DNA from: an uncultured Saprospiraceae bacterium | GTDB lineage: Bacteria > Bacteroidota > Bacteroidia > Chitinophagales > Saprospiraceae | Reading direction: 5' to 3' | Length of the DNA: 64,000 nucleotides | Assembly: GCA_937934275.1 (NCBI GenBank) | Contig: CALHAM010000087.1 | Span: forward strand, 1-64,000 | Shown: in pieces, positions 26,941 to 35,370 of the stretch | How positions within the stretch are numbered: position 1 is the first letter of the stretch | Layout of the letters: the number at the start of each line of letters is the position of its first letter | Made by a program: the position numbers and the translations under genes | Notes under the pieces: model-generated | The model's database searches: none | Seen by the model: only the letters and a program-made list of their open reading frames with translations | What the model was told of the DNA's origin: nothing

Positions 26941-27525
26941 CTATTTCTTGGCCACAATAGTTACGTTTAAGTCAAACTCGTCGTAAATCGTTTTGTCACC
27001 GAGGTTATCAAAAAACGAACCCGAACCATAGCGCACGTTGTAGTCCGAGCGGTCAATCGTCAACTTCCCGCTGGCTTTCACCTGATTGCTGTTTTCGGTA
27101 ACCTGGGCATTGAAGCGCACTTCTTTAGTGGTCTCTTTGATGGTTAGATTGCCTACAATGCGATAATTGCCCTTCGTGTCGGTTGGAAAGGCCTTAGTGA
27201 TGACAAAACGAGCCGTTGGGTATTTCTGCACGCCGAAGAAATCGTCGCTCTTTAAATGGCCAACCAGCTTCTCCGCCGTAGGGCCTTCCAAATCAGTACA
27301 GGTGATCGTGGTCATGTCAGCCTCAAATGAGCCGCCCGTTAGCTTGCCGTCGGTAAACTGTAATTCGCCACTTTTGAGCCTTACTGTGCCGGTGTGCTCA
27401 CCGGTTACCTTGTAGCCCTTCCACACGATAACACTGCCGGAAGTATCTACCTGATAGGTTACTGTGCTGAGGGCAGACATGCCAATTAGAGCGGCAAAAG
27501 GCAAAAGAAGAAGTAGTCTGTTCAT
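26941..27525 (-). CDS. yceI: YceI family periplasmic lipid-binding protein
   Basis: 194 residues with an N-terminal signal peptide (MNRLLLLLPFAALIGMSALS). The mature part shows the YceI lipocalin-like beta-barrel pattern: YQVDTSGSVIVWKGYKVTG, then GSFEADMTTI, HLKSDDFFGVQKYPTARF and GNLTIKETTKEV. YceI proteins bind isoprenoid or other amphiphilic molecules in the periplasm, and some are stress-induced. A substrate is not deducible. It is monocistronic, with a strong terminator 32 bases downstream. Confidence 0.93.
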   Translation of the reverse strand: MNRLLLLLPFAALIGMSALSTVTYQVDTSGSVIVWKGYKVTGEHTGTVRLKSGELQFTDGKLTGGSFEADMTTITCTDLEGPTAEKLVGHLKSDDFFGVQKYPTARFVITKAFPTDTKGNYRIVGNLTIKETTKEVRFNAQVTENSNQVKASGKLTIDRSDYNVRYGSGSFFDNLGDKTIYDEFDLNVTIVAKK

Positions 27526-27695
27526 GTTTCCGTAAAAGCAATTTTAGCGATGAAGAATATAAGCGACTTCAGAACACCAACGGCAAGGCAGATGTTTAAA
27601 GAAGGGAGGTTTTTGCGTGTTAAAACATCTATCTTTTTACTAGAAACTGTTTTTCAGGCTCTTGCCTTTAGTTTTCGAAGCGATATCGGCGGCCT

Positions 27696-30600
27696 TTAGG
27701 CCGGGTCATCCAAGGAAGTATCGGCGTCGCGGTTGATTTCCTGCAGAACCAGAGCGCTGTATCCGTGCAATTGACACCAAGGGCAATGGCTTTGCTGGCA
27801 TCCGCGGTCAAAAGTTGCCGCTTGGATGCTAGCCCAGGCATCGGCGATGATTTTTTCCATGAAAGCGAGATCTTGGGCTTGAAATTCGAGAACCACTCTG
27901 GGCAGCGTACAGGTTCGGTCGGGTTCGAGCCACTGGACGACGGCTTGGCGTACGGGTTCGGCAAAGAGGGGGCTGTTTTTAAGGAGTAGGCTGTAGAAGG
28001 CCATTTGTCGCCAATACTCGCCACCATAAGGTTGCTGTTCAGAAGGCGGAGCTGCCTTAGAGAGGTCGGGCGTACCAGTTTTAAAATCCACTAGGCGGAT
28101 AGTGTTGTTGTCGAGCCACTCAATGCGGTCAATGACACCGCTCAAGGGGATGCCGTTGAGGTGGACGCGATCGATTCGGCGTTCGGCCATGGCGCGCTGA
28201 GGCCAAGAGGGGATTTGCTCTTCCCAGAGTTTTTGCAGTATTTGACATCCAAAAGCCAATCGCTGCTGAAAGTGGGCTGGCATAAAGTAGTTGCGCCAGC
28301 GCTCCATTTCTTCGCGGAAGAGGCGCTGCAGGGCAGTAGCTGAAGACATTTGCTGCGCTTTAGGCAAGGTAAGCAAGCGCTGTAAAGTGCGGTGTACGGC
28401 TAAGCTAAAGGCCGCTGGTTCGGACGTGGCGGTAGGTATTTTCAGCAAGTCTTCGTAGTAGAAAGCGAGCGGGCAGCGCAAATAGCGATTAAGTGCCGTA
28501 ATGTTCAGCGACAGGTTGGCCAGCAAGTTGTCCCACGCATGAGTTTCGGGCAAGGGTGGCGCTAACGACTTCCTCGGGCCAAGCAGAGCGCTGAGGCTGT
28601 CTAGCTGTGCTTGGGCCTCTACCTCTACGGGGACTACGGGCAGGGCGGTTTCCGCCACGAATCGCGAGGCAATGCGCGGTTTTCCGTCGTCGGTAGTTTG
28701 GGCATACGAGAGGTACAGGGCGCGCTTGGCCCGAGTCATAGCCACATAGAACAGTCGGCGTCGGGCCTCTAAAGCATCGGCCTCAGCAGCGGGTTGTAAG
28801 TCGGGCGGCAGGTTAAAGTGATCGCGGCGTTGGCTGTTTTGTTTTTCCCAGAAATCTTCGACGCAATCAATAAGGAAGACGTGCTCAAATTCCAATCCTT
28901 TTGCGCCATGAGCGGTCAGCAATTGCACAGCAGACCCAGCCTGTAGGGGGGAGAGCAACGGCAACGATAAGCGATTGTCGGCCATACTCTGCAGCAGGCT
29001 GAGAAACCGGCGAAGCTGGGCTGCCGGATAAGTTGCTGACTCGGAGGGCATTTCGGCACTGCGAAGCGTTTCAGCGCTGGCAAAGTCGAGGAAAGTTTTC
29101 AAGACTTGGAGGGTTGTCCATTTGTCGGGTTGGCGTGCTGCCCACTGCAGGAGGCCGGTTTGTGCATACAAGCGTTCGAGGAGCTGAGGCAGCGGTTCGC
29201 ACTGAGCTGCGGCTACCCAATGGTCAAGGTGTTCAGCCAGGTAGAGAAACGCGCCGAGTTGGCGTAACGGCAATTTTTGAAGGCGTTCGGGGGAAGTCAG
29301 CCAGATGCGCCACGGAAAAGCGGCCTTTTCTGCGTTACGAGGGGGGTGAACAGCTACGGCCAGGGTGACAAGGTCGGCCGGATGGAATTGCCAAAAAGGG
29401 GCGTGCAACAATCGGAACAGGCGATGTTCGCCCGAATACGGATGCTCGGCCTCGTCGGCCAAATAGTGCAGAAGTTCGCGAAGTTGGTCGATCAGGGGCA
29501 GCTTCAGGATGTTCAAAGGGCGCTTGGCCTGATAAGGGATGTTTTGGCGCGCCAGCAAAGGTTGCAGATCGTCGGCTTGACGATGCTGAGCATAGATAAC
29601 AGCAATTTCGTGAGGAGCGACACCTTGGCCGAGGAGGGCCTCAATGCGAGCAACGACATCCGTCAACTCAGCCATACGGGTAGCGTAACGACGCACTTCG
29701 ATGTGCCCCATCTGCTCGGTGTTGGCGAGTAAGCGCTTATCGAAGGGGGTGCCGTCTGGCTGTGTGGCGCGCAAGGTGTTGTGTTGAATGAGACGTGCCG
29801 CAACGTCGAGAATGCTCTGAGCCGAGCGGTAGTTTTGGCGCAACACTACGGTGGTTAAGCCTTCGCGATAGCGCCGCTGAAAGTCGGTCAAATGCTCCAA
29901 GCGGGCGCCCTGAAATTCGTAGATGCTCTGGTCGTCGTCGCCCACAATAAGCACGTTAGGAGTTGGCCAATAAGCCAACAGTTGGTTGAGCAAGTCGTAC
30001 TGCGCGCCGTTAGTGTCTTGAAATTCGTCTACCAACACGTACAAGAACTGTTCTTGGTAGGTGCGCAGAAGGACCTCGTGCTTTTGGAAGGCGCGCAACA
30101 CCCAAAGAATCATGTCCTCAAACTCGTAGCGGCCGGCGCGTTCCAAAGCGCGTTGGTATTCGGGATACAAGTCTGCGGCGGCCTTCAGGCGCTCCATGCG
30201 CGCGATAGCCTCCTCGATTTGAACGGTCTTTGGCTCACCTTTGCGAGCGGCAGTGGTGTTGCGCTGATAGACAAATTCCGGATGAGTGGGCAAGTGCTTG
30301 ATCCAGCGGTTGGCGCTGCGGCGTATGTGGCCCGGCGTCCAGTTTTCGGCTTTCATTCGCGCAAACAGGTTGCGCAGGCGTCTTTCAAAGACGAAAGGGT
30401 CTTTGTACCCCTTGCGCAACGGATGCTCAGGCGACAGTCGGCTCAACAACTGGCGCACCACTTCGATGCGCTCCAATTCAGTTGCAGCCTCCAGGTCGGC
30501 AAAGCCGAAATACTCCGGATTATCTTGAACGATGCGGTGGCAAAAGCTGTGAAACGTCGTGATCGGTACGCGGTAGGCCTCTGGGCCGATCATCTGCAAC

Positions 30601-30902
30601 AGCCGCGCGCGCAGAGCGCTCACAGCCGCATCGGTAAAGGTTAAGCACAAGATACTTTGCGGCGACGCATCCGTGTCCAACAGTATTTTGCCCACCCGAG
30701 CAGCCATCAGGTGGGTCTTACCCGTACCGGGACCTGCCACCACCATCACCGGACCCTCAATGTGGTCAACCGCCCTGCGTTGCTCAGCATTCAGCGTTTG
30801 GAGCAAGTCCAGAAAAGCCTTGTTGTACGGACTTTGAGCCATCGAATATCCTATCCTTAGCGGTAAAGATGCCGCTTTATCGGCACTTTTGGCAGCGCTC
30901 AT
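27696..30902 (-). CDS. UvrD/RecB-type helicase fused to a C-terminal PD-(D/E)XK nuclease with probable Fe-S cluster
   Basis: Up to 1068 residues. The Q-motif (LNAEQRRAVDHIEG) and Walker A (AGPGTGKTH) lie near residues 38-65. Later SF1A motifs include LVDEFQDTNGAQ (motif II), GDDDQSIYEFQGA (motif III), VLRQNYRS (IV), TAHGAKGLEFEHVF (V) and VAMTRAKRALYLS (VI). The C-terminal third is a RecB-like nuclease: YLRCPLAFYYEDLL, an HRTLQRLL histidine, SGVIDRIEWL, RLVDFKTG, and a final cysteine group CQQSHCPWC. One distant cysteine plus this triplet is the pattern of the AddB/AdnAB iron-sulfur 'staple'. A double-strand-break end-processing role is inferred. A second in-frame ATG at 30842 (MAQSPYNKAF), preceded by AAGGATAGGA, may be the true start. 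The M50 protease gene ends 8 bases before it. Confidence 0.9.
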   Translation of the reverse strand: MSAAKSADKAASLPLRIGYSMAQSPYNKAFLDLLQTLNAEQRRAVDHIEGPVMVVAGPGTGKTHLMAARVGKILLDTDASPQSILCLTFTDAAVSALRARLLQMIGPEAYRVPITTFHSFCHRIVQDNPEYFGFADLEAATELERIEVVRQLLSRLSPEHPLRKGYKDPFVFERRLRNLFARMKAENWTPGHIRRSANRWIKHLPTHPEFVYQRNTTAARKGEPKTVQIEEAIARMERLKAAADLYPEYQRALERAGRYEFEDMILWVLRAFQKHEVLLRTYQEQFLYVLVDEFQDTNGAQYDLLNQLLAYWPTPNVLIVGDDDQSIYEFQGARLEHLTDFQRRYREGLTTVVLRQNYRSAQSILDVAARLIQHNTLRATQPDGTPFDKRLLANTEQMGHIEVRRYATRMAELTDVVARIEALLGQGVAPHEIAVIYAQHRQADDLQPLLARQNIPYQAKRPLNILKLPLIDQLRELLHYLADEAEHPYSGEHRLFRLLHAPFWQFHPADLVTLAVAVHPPRNAEKAAFPWRIWLTSPERLQKLPLRQLGAFLYLAEHLDHWVAAAQCEPLPQLLERLYAQTGLLQWAARQPDKWTTLQVLKTFLDFASAETLRSAEMPSESATYPAAQLRRFLSLLQSMADNRLSLPLLSPLQAGSAVQLLTAHGAKGLEFEHVFLIDCVEDFWEKQNSQRRDHFNLPPDLQPAAEADALEARRRLFYVAMTRAKRALYLSYAQTTDDGKPRIASRFVAETALPVVPVEVEAQAQLDSLSALLGPRKSLAPPLPETHAWDNLLANLSLNITALNRYLRCPLAFYYEDLLKIPTATSEPAAFSLAVHRTLQRLLTLPKAQQMSSATALQRLFREEMERWRNYFMPAHFQQRLAFGCQILQKLWEEQIPSWPQRAMAERRIDRVHLNGIPLSGVIDRIEWLDNNTIRLVDFKTGTPDLSKAAPPSEQQPYGGEYWRQMAFYSLLLKNSPLFAEPVRQAVVQWLEPDRTCTLPRVVLEFQAQDLAFMEKIIADAWASIQAATFDRGCQQSHCPWCQLHGYSALVLQEINRDADTSLDDPA

Positions 30903-30909
30903 ACAGTCG

Positions 30910-32055
30910 CTACTGGCGTATTTTCAAAAATTGCGACAACCCCATTTCATCAATAACGCCTACCAGCTCCCCTTGATGTGCCACAGCGATTAGGCGCACT
31001 CCCTGTTGCTGTATGAGATAGTAGACATACTGCAATTGCGCCTCTTGGGAAATCACCTGCACCCGCCCACGCATATACTTTTCTACCGGCGCGGTGTAGT
31101 CGCGGCGCCGAAGTGCCTCTATGGTGCTAGCCTCTTCCAACACGCCGGTAAGGTGGTCCTGCATATCAAACACCAGGAAGTGCCGTTCTAAGCCCACTTG
31201 TAGGTAGTGAATGGGCGTTTGCATCCAATCGGTCGTACACAAGCGCGTAAAAGAGGGCCGCATCAAGTCGGCCGCTTTATACTGACGCAGTACTGAGTCA
31301 AGCCGAACATTGCGATTTTCAGCCCGCGCCAGCGTGAAAACAAACACGCCCACCAACGCCAACGCAAAAGCCCCCTGCCACAAACCTATCGCTATAAACA
31401 AAGCAGCAATACCCTGCCCCAACCACGCCGCCACTTGGGTAGCGCGTACGCGACTCATGCGCACGGCCAGCATGGCTCGAAAAATACGGCCTCCATCCAT
31501 CGGAAAAGCGGGTATCAGATTAAAGATAACCAAAGCCACATTGGCGGCTATTAGCGCAGAAAAGTAGAAAAGCCCTCCACTGGCCAACGGCGCCAGCACA
31601 TAGTGCAATTCGTCTGGCTCACTTTGACCAAAAAGCAAGTGCTGTTCCATGAGCCACTGAAAAATAAACCAATGCTCTTCCGAAAAAAGCAACCACGCTA
31701 GAAAGTAAAGCCCTAACGCCAAAAACACATTGACCAAAGGGCCGGCAATGGCTACGATCAATTCCTGCATCGGTTTTTCAGGCATATACTCTAAGCGAGC
31801 AACGCCACCAATAGGAGTCAGGATGATGTCTTGCGTTTGCACACCGTAGCGCCGAGCAGCTAGAGCATGACCGTACTCGTGTAAGAGGACACAGGCAAAA
31901 AGCGCCAAAAAAAAGCCCGTTATCCACAGCGTATTCCAAAGACCCAAATCATTGGAATGCCCCAGCCAAAAAGCATAGGCAAAAATGAGCAGGAACGTCC
32001 AATGGATGTACACTGGAATGCCGAGCCACGTAAAAATTCTTAGCGAGCCACGCAT
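30910..32055 (-). CDS. Site-2-protease-like M50 membrane metalloprotease with C-terminal CBS pair
   Basis: 381 residues. The zinc motif HEYGH lies in TM helix 2 (VLLHEYGHALAARRYG, residues about 58-73). The distal aspartate is in FNLIPAFPMDGGRIFRAML (about 176-194), the NxxPxxPxDGG signature. About six membrane helices occupy 10-245. The C-terminal 130 residues are a pair of CBS domains (DHLTGVLEEASTIEAL, GELVGVIDEMGLSQFL), as in Rip3/YwhC-type proteases. Such enzymes cut transmembrane substrates in the membrane, and the CBS pair may gate activity with nucleotides. The gene overlaps nothing. A lipoprotein gene ends 28 bases upstream and the helicase starts 8 bases downstream, so co-transcription with the helicase is plausible. 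Confidence 0.92.
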   Translation of the reverse strand: MRGSLRIFTWLGIPVYIHWTFLLIFAYAFWLGHSNDLGLWNTLWITGFFLALFACVLLHEYGHALAARRYGVQTQDIILTPIGGVARLEYMPEKPMQELIVAIAGPLVNVFLALGLYFLAWLLFSEEHWFIFQWLMEQHLLFGQSEPDELHYVLAPLASGGLFYFSALIAANVALVIFNLIPAFPMDGGRIFRAMLAVRMSRVRATQVAAWLGQGIAALFIAIGLWQGAFALALVGVFVFTLARAENRNVRLDSVLRQYKAADLMRPSFTRLCTTDWMQTPIHYLQVGLERHFLVFDMQDHLTGVLEEASTIEALRRRDYTAPVEKYMRGRVQVISQEAQLQYVYYLIQQQGVRLIAVAHQGELVGVIDEMGLSQFLKIRQ

Positions 32056-32083
32056 GTCTAGAAGGAGCCTCTAAGGTAGTCAG

Positions 32084-32824
32084 TTAGGGCTTTTGAGCAA
32101 TAAGAATATACTGATAGTCGAGACTTTCTTGGTCTATTTCAAGAATTTGAAAACCCGCTGCTTCCAACTCACGCGCAGCCTCAGTAATGGCAACTTTGAA
32201 TTCATCGGAGGGACCAACAGGCAGGTGATTCTTCTTGAAATCAATAACAAGCAATCGGGCTTGGGGTTTCATACCTGCCGAAAGCCGCTGAAGATACGCA
32301 ACCCGATTGCGTATGTAACCGTAAGTGTTAACAATGATGACGGCATCGGCTTCTTCGGCGTTTAGCATAGGGTTGTCGGGCTTAGCCAAGCGCGTCTCGA
32401 AACGGTGCTGATAGATTGGCGACAACCGCACCTTGATGCTGTCCATAAAGTTGATGAAGCGCGGGTCAATGTCCACAGCAATAACTTTTTGGGCTTCGGG
32501 CACCAGGCGAAAAGCAAAATAACCCGTGCCGGCACCGATGTCGGCTACGGTTTTATCCTTCAAGTCGCCCAATAAGGAAATAACCAATCCCGGCTTTTGC
32601 CAGATGACGCGGTCTTTACTCTCGTAGTCGGCGACCAGACTTTCAAAGCTGTTGGCATTGGGCGGCAAGGCAGGCGATTTAAGCGCGTCAAGGCCTGCCG
32701 ACGGCTTTTCCCGAGCCATAGGGAGAGCGTGGTCATCTTTCTGAGCGGGTTGGCTAGCGTTTGGCCGGCAGGCATATAGCCCAACAGCCAGCAGAAAGGA
32801 CAATAAAAGAGCGCTGAAGTGCAT
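32084..32824 (-). CDS. Predicted lipoprotein with class I SAM-methyltransferase fold
   Basis: 246 residues when started at the ATG at 32824 (MHFSALLLSFLLAVGLYAC). This start creates a proper lipoprotein signal with the lipobox VGLYAC, whereas the longer frame to 32902 buries it behind basic residues. The body shows a class I methyltransferase: KTVADIGAGTGYFAFRLV (motif I), KVIAVDIDPRFINF (motif II), AVIIVNTYGYI and RLLVIDFKKN. The family is UbiE/Methyltransf_11-like. An exported SAM-binding domain is puzzling because SAM is cytoplasmic. It may be a binding or scaffold protein, or be retained on the inner side. A TATTTTTG box occurs on the minus strand at 32882-32889. Confidence 0.8.
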   Translation of the reverse strand: MHFSALLLSFLLAVGLYACRPNASQPAQKDDHALPMAREKPSAGLDALKSPALPPNANSFESLVADYESKDRVIWQKPGLVISLLGDLKDKTVADIGAGTGYFAFRLVPEAQKVIAVDIDPRFINFMDSIKVRLSPIYQHRFETRLAKPDNPMLNAEEADAVIIVNTYGYIRNRVAYLQRLSAGMKPQARLLVIDFKKNHLPVGPSDEFKVAITEAARELEAAGFQILEIDQESLDYQYILIAQKP

Positions 32825-33034
32825 GAAACGAATTCGTTGGATCAACCGGGGCCGCAAAGTTTCAATGCGCCCATGACGCCTCAAAAATAGGTAATGTTGC
32901 ACGGCTGCGCATGGCGAGACATATCTTCAAAACTCATAAGCCGTTTCGCTTCGCTCTCGAATTGAGTGGATGAGGGCGCTTTTCCTAACCTCCTCTTCTG
33001 TAGCTTTTCTACTAAGAAGCCATCCTAAAGTGCT

Positions 33035-34363
33035 TCACAACGCATGGTGCTGTAAGTAGAAGGCACCCACGCCTGCCAAATAGCCGATGATGGCATACAA
33101 GCTGATGCGTCTGAGATACCAGATGAAATTGATCCTTAGAAGGCCCATTGCGGCTACGCCCGCTGCCGAACCAATGACTAACATGCTGCCGCCCGTCCCC
33201 GCGCAGTAGGCCAGTAGTGCCCAAAAGTCGTGGTCGGTAGGGTACTTGTCCAGCGGATACATGCCCATAGCGGCGGCCACTAACGGCACGTTGTCTACAA
33301 CGGCCGAGAGCATGCCAATGAGCGTATTCAGCGGGTAGATGTTGCCTTGGAAGACGTGGTCTAAATTGTCGGCCAACACTGAAAGATGCCCTGACGTGGA
33401 GAGTGCGCCCACTGCTAACAGGATGCCCAAAAAGAATAACACGCTGGGCGTGTCGATGCGGCGCAGGATATTCGCTACCGAAAATCCGGTGCGTATCTCT
33501 TCAGGTTTATCCCGGTGGATGTATTCCGTTACATACCAGATGAAGCCCAAAGACAGCAGCACACCCATGAAAGGCGGATAGTGCGTAACAGCCTTAAAGA
33601 CCGGAACAAAAAGCAGACCAAGCGTGCCCATGGCAAAAATCAGGTGCTGCTCGTGCACCGCCCAGGCGTATCCGTTGTGTTCCTCTCCGTTCTTGTCCGG
33701 CGGCTCCACTTGTCCTTTCAGCGTGTAAGAAGCGATGAGCAAGGGCACCAGCAAACAAACAAGAGAGGGCATTAACGTTGCTTTTATCACATGTAAGGTC
33801 GTGATCTGGCCACCAATCCAGAGCATAATCGTCGTAACATCGCCAATAGGCGACCAGGCACCTCCGGCATTAGCAGCCAAGACGACAAAGCCTCCTGCCA
33901 ACCACATATCCTCCTGGTTCTTGAGCAAGCGTCGAATCAGGGCGCACAAAACGATGGTCGTCGTCAGGTTATCTAAAATGGCAGAGGCAATGAAGCCGAT
34001 AATCGAGATAATCCACAGCAATCGCACCCGACTGAGCGAGCGAATGCGATCGGTGATTACGCGAAAGCCCTCGTGTTGGTCAACCAGTTCCACAATGGTC
34101 ATGGCACCAATGAGGAAAAAGAGAATTTCCGCAATCTCACCCACGTGTTCAAAAAGGCTATGATCGAGGAAACGAAGAATGTCGGCGCGCTGCTCTTCAT
34201 TTAGACTGCTGTAAACCGGCATTTGCTCGATGCCGAAAAGCAGCACCAACCAACACAGAACGCCAGTAAGCAAGGCAGAAGCCGATTTATCAATTTTGAG
34301 CGGATGCTCTAAGGCGATAAACGTGTAACCAATGATAAAGACGACTATAATAAGTAAATCCAT
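33035..34363 (-). CDS. nhaD: NhaD-type sodium:proton antiporter
   Basis: A 442-residue polytopic protein of the ArsB/NhaD ion-transporter superfamily with about 11-12 helices. Supporting segments: ALEHPLKIDKSASALLTGVL at the N-terminus, GAMTIVELVDQHEGF, SAILDNLTTTIVLCAL with the conserved Asp-Asn, AANAGGAWSPIGDVTTIMLW, and SAVVDNVPLVAAAMG. It is expected to exchange sodium (or lithium) for protons across the inner membrane. In family terms it acts in alkaline pH and salt tolerance. The 34421-34855 CBS gene lies 57 bases upstream on the same strand and may form an operon with it, possibly as a regulatory partner (inference). Confidence 0.92.
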   Translation of the reverse strand: MDLLIIVVFIIGYTFIALEHPLKIDKSASALLTGVLCWLVLLFGIEQMPVYSSLNEEQRADILRFLDHSLFEHVGEIAEILFFLIGAMTIVELVDQHEGFRVITDRIRSLSRVRLLWIISIIGFIASAILDNLTTTIVLCALIRRLLKNQEDMWLAGGFVVLAANAGGAWSPIGDVTTIMLWIGGQITTLHVIKATLMPSLVCLLVPLLIASYTLKGQVEPPDKNGEEHNGYAWAVHEQHLIFAMGTLGLLFVPVFKAVTHYPPFMGVLLSLGFIWYVTEYIHRDKPEEIRTGFSVANILRRIDTPSVLFFLGILLAVGALSTSGHLSVLADNLDHVFQGNIYPLNTLIGMLSAVVDNVPLVAAAMGMYPLDKYPTDHDFWALLAYCAGTGGSMLVIGSAAGVAAMGLLRINFIWYLRRISLYAIIGYLAGVGAFYLQHHAL

Positions 34364-34420
34364 GCTTATGTGTGGCTTATACTACCCGATGTGTGCGAAA
34401 CATCGGGCTGTCGTAAACGA

Positions 34421-34855
34421 TTAAATGCCCGAAATGTACTGCTCCAAGAATTGGATATGAGCGCTCTGTTCGCGGATGATAGCGTGCACGATATCACCTA
34501 TACTGAGCAGGCCAACCACCCTGTCGTCTTCTACTACGGGTAGGTGCCGAATGCGCTTGTCGTCGAACAGGCGCATGCAATCCTCGATGTTCATGTCTGG
34601 CGTCACCGTAAACACCTCACGCGTCATCACTTCTGATACAAGGGTGCTTTTTGATTCTCGCCCTTGAAGAATTCCGCGGCGCGCGTAGTCGCGTTCCGAA
34701 AAAATGCCCTTCAGCATGTGGTCATCCATGACCAGTACGGCACCGATGTTTCTTTGAGCCATCAGCTGCAGCGCATCAAACACCGTGCAGTCAGGCGGCA
34801 CCGACCAAATGTTGGCGTTGTTCTTACCTTCTAAGATCTTCCTTACTGGCAACAT
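34421..34855 (-). CDS. Two-CBS-domain protein (small, IMPDH-like CBS pair)
   Basis: A 144-residue soluble protein made almost entirely of two CBS repeats (about 8-65 and 75-135): IGAVLVMDDHMLKGIFSERD and RIRHLPVVEDDRVVGLLSIGD. The C-terminal IVHAIIREQ...FLEQYI helix is typical of stand-alone CBS proteins near transporters. It would bind adenylate ligands. It is likely co-transcribed with nhaD (57-base gap). The ATG at 34855 is the only reasonable start. A 15-base word shared with the symporter upstream region lies 40 bases before it (34895-34909). Confidence 0.88.
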   Translation of the reverse strand: MLPVRKILEGKNNANIWSVPPDCTVFDALQLMAQRNIGAVLVMDDHMLKGIFSERDYARRGILQGRESKSTLVSEVMTREVFTVTPDMNIEDCMRLFDDKRIRHLPVVEDDRVVGLLSIGDIVHAIIREQSAHIQFLEQYISGI

Positions 34856-35000
34856 ACGTGTGGAATAAGATCAGGATGAAACTTTGAGGCAAAATAGGCC
34901 CCACCTTTTCATACGCGGCCAAACTTTCGGCACACGTATTTGTTCGGACAAAGAAAGCCCAAAAAGGCGCGCCAAATGTCGTCCAATTTTTCCATTGGAT

Positions 35001-35008
35001 TACCTTTG
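35001..35008 (+). promoter_or_regulatory. Bacteroidota -7 box for the small membrane protein gene
   Basis: TACCTTTG, a full TAnnTTTG match, 20 bases before the ATG at 35028. The predicted leader is about 13 bases. No clear TTG stands at the -33 distance. Confidence 0.5.
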
Positions 35009-35027
35009 AGCTAAAATTCTGTTTCTC

Positions 35028-35237
35028 ATGCTTCTCGTTGTTACTGCCTTGGCCATTGCCTTTGTGCTGTTTGCTTTTTTTCTCTTCAGTCTCCGCATTC
35101 TCTTCGTGAAAGGCGGCCAATTTCGAGGCACGTGTGCCAATAACAACCCTTTCTTGCAGCAGCAGGGAGCTACTTGTGGTGTTTGCGGACGAACCGCTGG
35201 AGAACCCTGTGGCAAAGAGCCCGCTGCTCGATCTTAA
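35028..35237 (+). CDS. Small single-pass membrane protein with a C-terminal cysteine cluster
   Basis: 69 residues. One N-terminal transmembrane helix (about 2-22, LLVVTALAIAFVLFAFFLFS) is followed by a short cytoplasmic or periplasmic tail with four cysteines, at TCANNNP, ATCGVCGR and EPCGK. It resembles a small, widely conserved Bacteroidota family of about 70 residues annotated only as a membrane or secreted protein. The cysteine spacing (C-x13-CxxC-x7-C by eye) suggests metal or Fe-S binding. No function is known to me. It is separated from its neighbours and has its own -7 box. The frame ends before an unrelated protease gene 133 bases away. Confidence 0.72.
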   Translation: MLLVVTALAIAFVLFAFFLFSLRILFVKGGQFRGTCANNNPFLQQQGATCGVCGRTAGEPCGKEPAARS

Positions 35238-35370
35238 GACATTGGCCTGACGACCGTACGTCGTCTCGTTTTGCTAATCGCAGACACCTCGCAGGTTAGT
35301 TCCACATTTTAGGAGCAAATGCTGATCTTTTGAAGGACCCCTTGGGCGTTCATTTACGTCATTGGTTTTT

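Noticed and set aside
29892-30644. A 250-codon plus-strand open frame inside the helicase gene
   Set aside because: It is antisense to conserved helicase motifs and matches no protein pattern.
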